In this document: piece by piece, positions 60,167-64,000 of the stretch | Layout: each line of letters opens with the position of its first letter | Numbering within the stretch: position 1 is the stretch's first letter | NCBI GenBank assembly: GCA_035549015.1 | Contig: DASZRW010000090.1 | Coordinates: 14,310-78,309, forward strand | Reading direction: 5' to 3' | Length of the DNA stretch: 64,000 bases | Source: JAFDZV01 sp035549015 | Lineage (GTDB): Bacteria; Bacteroidota; Ignavibacteria; OLB7 | The notes under the pieces: model-generated | Told to the model about the DNA's origin: nothing | The model's database searches: none | What the model saw: the letters and a program-made list of their open reading frames with translations, nothing else | Translations under genes and position numbers: made by a program

Positions 60167-60169
60167 GGA

Positions 60170-60712
60170 TTATTCTACTCCGAATCCGAATGCCTTCCTC
60201 TCCGCGTTCTGCATATCCTTCTGCGCCTCGATGATCATCTCGGCAAACTCACGGAACGCGCCGTGGCCGCCCGGGCGGCGGCAGACATAGTGCGCCTCCT
60301 CGCGTACCTCGCCGAACGCGTCGGAGGGAGCACCGTTGAGCCCCACCAGTTTCATCGCCTCGATATCGTTCACGTCATCGCCGATGTAGGCGATCTCCGC
60401 GGCTGAATATCGATGCTGCTCCATGATTTCGCGAATGGCCGCCGGCTTGTCCTTGCAGAAGAGGTAGACGATCTGGATGCCCAGCTTCTCCGCTCGGCGC
60501 ATCACGGACTCGGACTTCTCGCCGGTGACGATGCCGACATCGATTCCCTTCTCACGCAGGCGTTCCACGCCCATGCCGTCGCGGATGCTGAAGCGCTTCA
60601 TCACCTCGCCGTCGCGGCCGTAAAACACACCACCGTCGGTCAGAACGCCGTCGACGTCGGTAACGACGAGGCGAATCCGGGTGGCGCGTTCATTGATCTC
60701 GTGTGTTGTCAT
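60170..60712 (-). CDS. kdsC: KdsC-type 3-deoxy-D-manno-octulosonate 8-phosphate phosphatase
   Basis: This is a 180-residue capless HAD phosphatase (YrbI family). Motif I is DVDGVLTDGG (Asp19, Asp21), motif II IVTGEKSE, Lys in FCKDKPAAI, and motif IV YIGDDVNDIEAM. The GG-R-D-G-E-V-x-K-R-F-S-x-x-D-G-x-G pattern is typical of KdsC. It makes Kdo for lipopolysaccharide inner core. A sialic-acid-pathway homologue cannot be excluded without neighbours such as kdsA or kdsB, which are absent. Confidence 0.88.
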   Translation of the reverse strand: MTTHEINERATRIRLVVTDVDGVLTDGGVFYGRDGEVMKRFSIRDGMGVERLREKGIDVGIVTGEKSESVMRRAEKLGIQIVYLFCKDKPAAIREIMEQHRYSAAEIAYIGDDVNDIEAMKLVGLNGAPSDAFGEVREEAHYVCRRPGGHGAFREFAEMIIEAQKDMQNAERKAFGFGVE

Positions 60713-61145
60713 TATCCGGTATGGAAGTGCAGACGCAGCCGGTGTAACCCGGAAGCGTCATGCGGTTAACTAATCCTTGTGCACGTCCGTTGTCTCAGGA
60801 GAGTGCGACATCTGAAACGAAGCAGGGGTGACATACGTCAACGCTACAAAAGATACAGCCTCCGGAGGCCTCTACGGCAGCAACGCCCGCCGTGGGCCCC
60901 GCGGGCAACCAGCGGGACCGTGGGCCGCTGGCCGGTTGCACGCCTGCGGTTGCGGCGTCCACTCCTGGGGGCCGGTTGATCGGTACCCGATCAATGAACG
61001 ATTATTCAATGGTCCGCAAGATGCCGCGGCGCAGGAGCGTTCCCACTTTGCCCTGCTCGGTTGCATATGGTTCTAGTATATTTCTCGGCCAGTTGTGCTT
61101 ATCGGAGCACGAGGCGGCCTTCATCGAACGCACTTAGCGAAACGT
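60713..61145. other. divergent intergenic region with G+C-rich hairpins
   Basis: This 433-base gap holds CCAGCGG/CCGCTGG (60909-60915 and 60925-60931) and TTGATCGG/CCGATCAA (60976-60983 and 60987-60994), separated by G+C-rich sequence containing further GTGGGCC repeats. An A+T-rich stretch at about 61063-61075 may contain the promoter of the M16 operon. No convincing protein gene. A structured RNA is possible but I recognise no known family. Confidence 0.4.
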
Positions 61146-62555
61146 ATGCCTGAAACAACAATGCGCGGTATCGCGCGCGCACTCCCTCGGCGCCTTGTGC
61201 TGCTTGCGACTCTCTTCGCATTGATCGGCGCATCGGCATCGGCCCAATTGCGGCGGTCGCCGGAAAAGGAGTTTGCCCGGTTCCATCTCGATAACGGTCT
61301 CGAGGTGATCGTGGTCCAGAACAATTTCGTTCCGATCGCCACCATCGAGCTCGCGGTGCGGAACGGCTCGTTCACCGAAGGGCCGGAATTCGCCGGGCTC
61401 TCGCACCTGTATGAACATATGTTCTTCAAGGCAAACGGAGAGTACGAGAACTCGCAGAGCTTCATCTCCGTGTTGAACTCGCTCGGCATTCTGTACAATG
61501 CCACGACGCGCGAGGAGGTTGTCTATTACTATTTCACGCTCCCATCCGCCAATCTGGAGAAGGGGTTGGAGATCATGTCCAACACGGTCCAGACTCCCCG
61601 GTTCGATTCGGTGGAGCTGGAGCGCGAGCGTGAGGTGGTGCTTGGTGAATTCGACCGCCAGGAGTCCGCTCCCTTCTTCACATTCGGCCGGGCGATGGAT
61701 TCGGCCATGTGGGGAGAGTACGTCGTGCGCAAGCAGCCGATCGGCCAGCGCCCGGTGATCAAGACCGCAACGCCGGAGAAGATGCGTACCATCCAGCGGA
61801 AGTATTACATCCCGAACAACTCGCTCCTCATCATCGGCGGTGATGTGGACTCCGCGGAGATCTATCCGCTGGTGCAGAAGTACTTCAGCAGTTGGAAGCG
61901 CCGGCCCGATCCGTTCGCATCGGATCCTCCGCCGCAGCCCAAACCGCTCGCCGACAAGAAGCTGGTAACCGTCTCCGTGCCGGGTGTGGACATCTCGCAG
62001 GTCGAATATCTGTGGCACGGTCCATCGGTTGGCATCGACAACGCCGCAACGTACGCGGCCGATGTCTTCATCTTCATTCTCTCACAGCCGCAGTCGCGTT
62101 TCCAGCGGAAGCTGGTGGAGAGCGGCATCACACAGGGAGCCGGTATCAACTACTACACGCAGCGGTACACGGGGCCGATCTCCGTGCAGATCGCGACAAC
62201 CCCGGAGAACACGATGCAGGGACAGCGCGCGCTGTGGGAGGAGATCCAGGCATTCGACTCGCCGGATTACTTCACCGATGAAGAGCTGGCTACCGCGAAG
62301 CAGATTCTGAGAATGCGCGCGCTGTACGAGAGCGAGGAGACAAGCGACTGGGTGCATACGCCGGCGTTCTGGTGGAGCACCACCGGGCTCGATTACTACA
62401 TCGGCTATATCGACAACCTCGCCAAGGTGACGCGTGCCGACGTTCAGAACTACGTTCGCAAGTACATCAAGGGAAAGAATTACGTGCTCGGCATCGCATC
62501 GAATCCGCAGACGATGGCGCAGCTCAACGTGAAGCCGTCGGAGGTGTTGAAATGA
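61146..62555 (+). CDS. exported M16-family zinc protease, catalytic subunit
   Basis: This is a 469-residue insulinase-family protease with a signal peptide (LPRRLVLLATLFALIGASASAQ). The inverted zinc motif HLYEH (87-91) is intact, and the distal glutamate lies in the EREVVLGEFDRQE region. The C-terminal M16C domain is complete. The start could be 61146 or 61161; neither has a clear ribosome site. The stop overlaps the next start (ATGA), so it is coupled to a second M16 protein, as in heterodimeric bacterial M16 peptidases. Substrate probably periplasmic peptides. Confidence 0.9.
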   Translation: MPETTMRGIARALPRRLVLLATLFALIGASASAQLRRSPEKEFARFHLDNGLEVIVVQNNFVPIATIELAVRNGSFTEGPEFAGLSHLYEHMFFKANGEYENSQSFISVLNSLGILYNATTREEVVYYYFTLPSANLEKGLEIMSNTVQTPRFDSVELEREREVVLGEFDRQESAPFFTFGRAMDSAMWGEYVVRKQPIGQRPVIKTATPEKMRTIQRKYYIPNNSLLIIGGDVDSAEIYPLVQKYFSSWKRRPDPFASDPPPQPKPLADKKLVTVSVPGVDISQVEYLWHGPSVGIDNAATYAADVFIFILSQPQSRFQRKLVESGITQGAGINYYTQRYTGPISVQIATTPENTMQGQRALWEEIQAFDSPDYFTDEELATAKQILRMRALYESEETSDWVHTPAFWWSTTGLDYYIGYIDNLAKVTRADVQNYVRKYIKGKNYVLGIASNPQTMAQLNVKPSEVLK

Positions 62556-63940
62556 TGACGACCAATCTCTTCCAGCGGCTTCTTGTGGCCCTGTGCGGCG
62601 TTGCCGCCGCCGCAGCCGTGGCGCATGCCGGTCCGGACCCGGACATTCCGAAGAACGTGCGCGAGTTCGACGTGGCCGGCATTCACGTGATCACGCGGCC
62701 AAGCGGCCCGGCCAATCACGTGATCGTCGCCAAGCTCTTCATCCGGGGGGGGACCAGCGTGCTTCCGAAGGATGTCTCGCCGATCGTGGAGGATCTTGCG
62801 CTCGACGTTGCCGCGCTGAGCGGCCCGCAGGGTGTGGATCGCGCCGCATACCAGCGCGAGCTGCAGCGCATGGTGACAACGATCGGTCCGGACGGCGGGC
62901 GGGATTTCTCCACGATGACGCTCCGCTGTGTGGACGAAACGTGGAACCGCTCCTGGGAACTCTTTACCGGATGCCTTGTGCATCCGGCGTTCGACGAGGT
63001 GGAGCTGCGCAACGCGAAGGAACGAACGCTGATCGCGCTCCGCAACAGGCTGAGCAACCCGGAGTCGTATGCGAACTATCTCGCGGACAGCGCCTTCTAC
63101 TTCGGGCACCCGTACGGGCATATCGCCTTCGAAGCCGATGTGCCGGGGATCAATGCGAACGTGCTCGCCGCCCACTTCAAGCACCTCTTCGTGAAGGCGC
63201 GCCTGCTTCTGGTGGTGGTGGGAAATATCGACTCGGCGGACCTCGTGAAGAAGATCACGAGCACCATCGGCACGCTCCCCGCGGGCTCGTTCACGCCGCC
63301 GGTGATTCCGATTCCGCCGAACGCGAAGAAGCAGGTGCTGATTGTACGCCCTCCCATCGGAGGCGGCCGCGTGGTGACCAACTACATCGAGGCACGCTAT
63401 CTGGCGCCGAACCGGACGGACTCGCTTTACTATCCGATGATGCGTCTCATCAGCTTCGTCTCCGGCTCGCTGTTCCGTGAGGTGCGCATTCAACGCAACC
63501 TGAGCTACGCGCCGGATGCGGACATTCAGTTCGAGGCAAGCTCGCACGGCGAGATCGGCATCTCCACCACGCTCCCGGACTCCGCCTGGAAGGTTGCCCG
63601 GAGCGAGGTGATCGACTTCTTCCGCGACTATGTGATCGACGACAAGTATATCAAGGGGGGCCTGAGCAGTTGGGTTACCAGCACCTCCATGCGCGAACAG
63701 ACCAACGAGTCGCAGGCGAACGAGCTCGGGAAGGCGGAGATCTACACGGGGTCGTGGGAGAACGCGTTCCGGACGGTGGAGGGGATCAGCAATATCACGG
63801 CCGAGCAGATGAACCTGGCCGCGCAGCGCTATCTGAAGAACATGACCATTGTGGTGGTCGGCGATCCCGCCGCTGTAACCTCGAAGGTGTTTCTGGAGAC
63901 GAAGAAGAAGGATGATGCCGGCGGCGACTCGGCGCGATGA
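62552..63940 (+). CDS. M16-family peptidase-like protein, non-catalytic subunit
   Basis: This is a 462-residue exported protein of the same fold as its upstream neighbour. A signal peptide (LLVALCGVAAAAAVAHA) is followed by FDVAGIHVITRPSGPANHVIVAKLFIRGGTSVLP. The HXXEH zinc motif is replaced by a region around VEDLALDVAAL, so it should be inactive. The C-terminal half retains the R-x3-Y-like substrate-clamp region (NLSYAPDADIQFE). GGAGG lies 7 bases before the ATG at 62552. In known M16 heterodimers the inactive partner contributes substrate binding. Confidence 0.88.
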   Translation: MMTTNLFQRLLVALCGVAAAAAVAHAGPDPDIPKNVREFDVAGIHVITRPSGPANHVIVAKLFIRGGTSVLPKDVSPIVEDLALDVAALSGPQGVDRAAYQRELQRMVTTIGPDGGRDFSTMTLRCVDETWNRSWELFTGCLVHPAFDEVELRNAKERTLIALRNRLSNPESYANYLADSAFYFGHPYGHIAFEADVPGINANVLAAHFKHLFVKARLLLVVVGNIDSADLVKKITSTIGTLPAGSFTPPVIPIPPNAKKQVLIVRPPIGGGRVVTNYIEARYLAPNRTDSLYYPMMRLISFVSGSLFREVRIQRNLSYAPDADIQFEASSHGEIGISTTLPDSAWKVARSEVIDFFRDYVIDDKYIKGGLSSWVTSTSMREQTNESQANELGKAEIYTGSWENAFRTVEGISNITAEQMNLAAQRYLKNMTIVVVGDPAAVTSKVFLETKKKDDAGGDSAR

Positions 63941-64000
63941 CCGGACTGCCGTACGGTGATTGTTGCAGATAAAGGAGAAGCGCCCCGGCATGACATGCCG

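Overview
The window is a chromosomal segment, about 60% G+C by eye, from a Gram-negative bacterium of the Bacteroidota/Chlorobi/Ignavibacteria supergroup. A Kapabacteria- or Ignavibacteria-like lineage is my best guess; this is inference, not identification. Three points support it. Several exported proteins end in type IX secretion (T9SS) sorting domains. At least five genes are preceded by a TTG-N20/21-TAnnnTT element of the Bacteroidota sigma-factor type. The operon rimP-nusA-infB-rbfA-truB-ribF-rpsO-pnp is conserved. No rRNA, tRNA, insertion sequence, prophage or CRISPR array was found.

Layout. 1-8.3 kb (minus strand): two paralogous IgGFc-binding-domain surface proteins, the first cut by the window edge, flank a LolD-type ABC ATPase; a 1017-residue fibronectin-III-like T9SS cargo follows. 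8.5-19 kb (plus): the translation and RNA-decay operon. 19-22.4 kb: guaA and pepA. 22.4-22.9 kb: an intergenic region holding two perfect and several near-perfect DnaA boxes (putative oriC) and a sigma-54-like promoter. 22.9-25.4 kb: hsp20 and dnaK. 25.4-26.8 kb (minus): three small envelope proteins. 27.2-32.5 kb: mnmE, mnmG, an RmlD-like reductase and a PhnP-like phosphodiesterase; two parS-like sites flank mnmG. 32.7-40.4 kb: a small exported protein, then a TPR protein, an outer-membrane barrel and a SPOR-domain protein. 40.9-46.7 kb: sbcD, sbcC and a HAD hydrolase. 46.8-52.7 kb: two ECF sigma/anti-sigma pairs around a T9SS cargo gene. 52.8-60.7 kb: a PDZ-membrane-GAF-PP2C phosphatase, an M28 peptidase, an arsenosugar pair (arsS and its peroxidase-like partner), a DUF6503-like protein and kdsC. 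61-64 kb: an M16 protease pair, one catalytic and one apparently inactive.

How it fits together. Most of the window is housekeeping: translation initiation and ribosome maturation, tRNA modification, chaperones, GMP synthesis and recombination nucleases. Interspersed are cell-surface and envelope modules. The most notable signal is non-coding: DnaA boxes at 22.45-22.70 kb, parS-like sites at 28.66 and 30.57 kb, and a change of G/C strand bias between nusA and mnmG in hand-counted lines. Together these suggest that the window spans the chromosomal replication origin. The translation operon would then be transcribed towards the origin, which is unusual and is the main argument against this reading.
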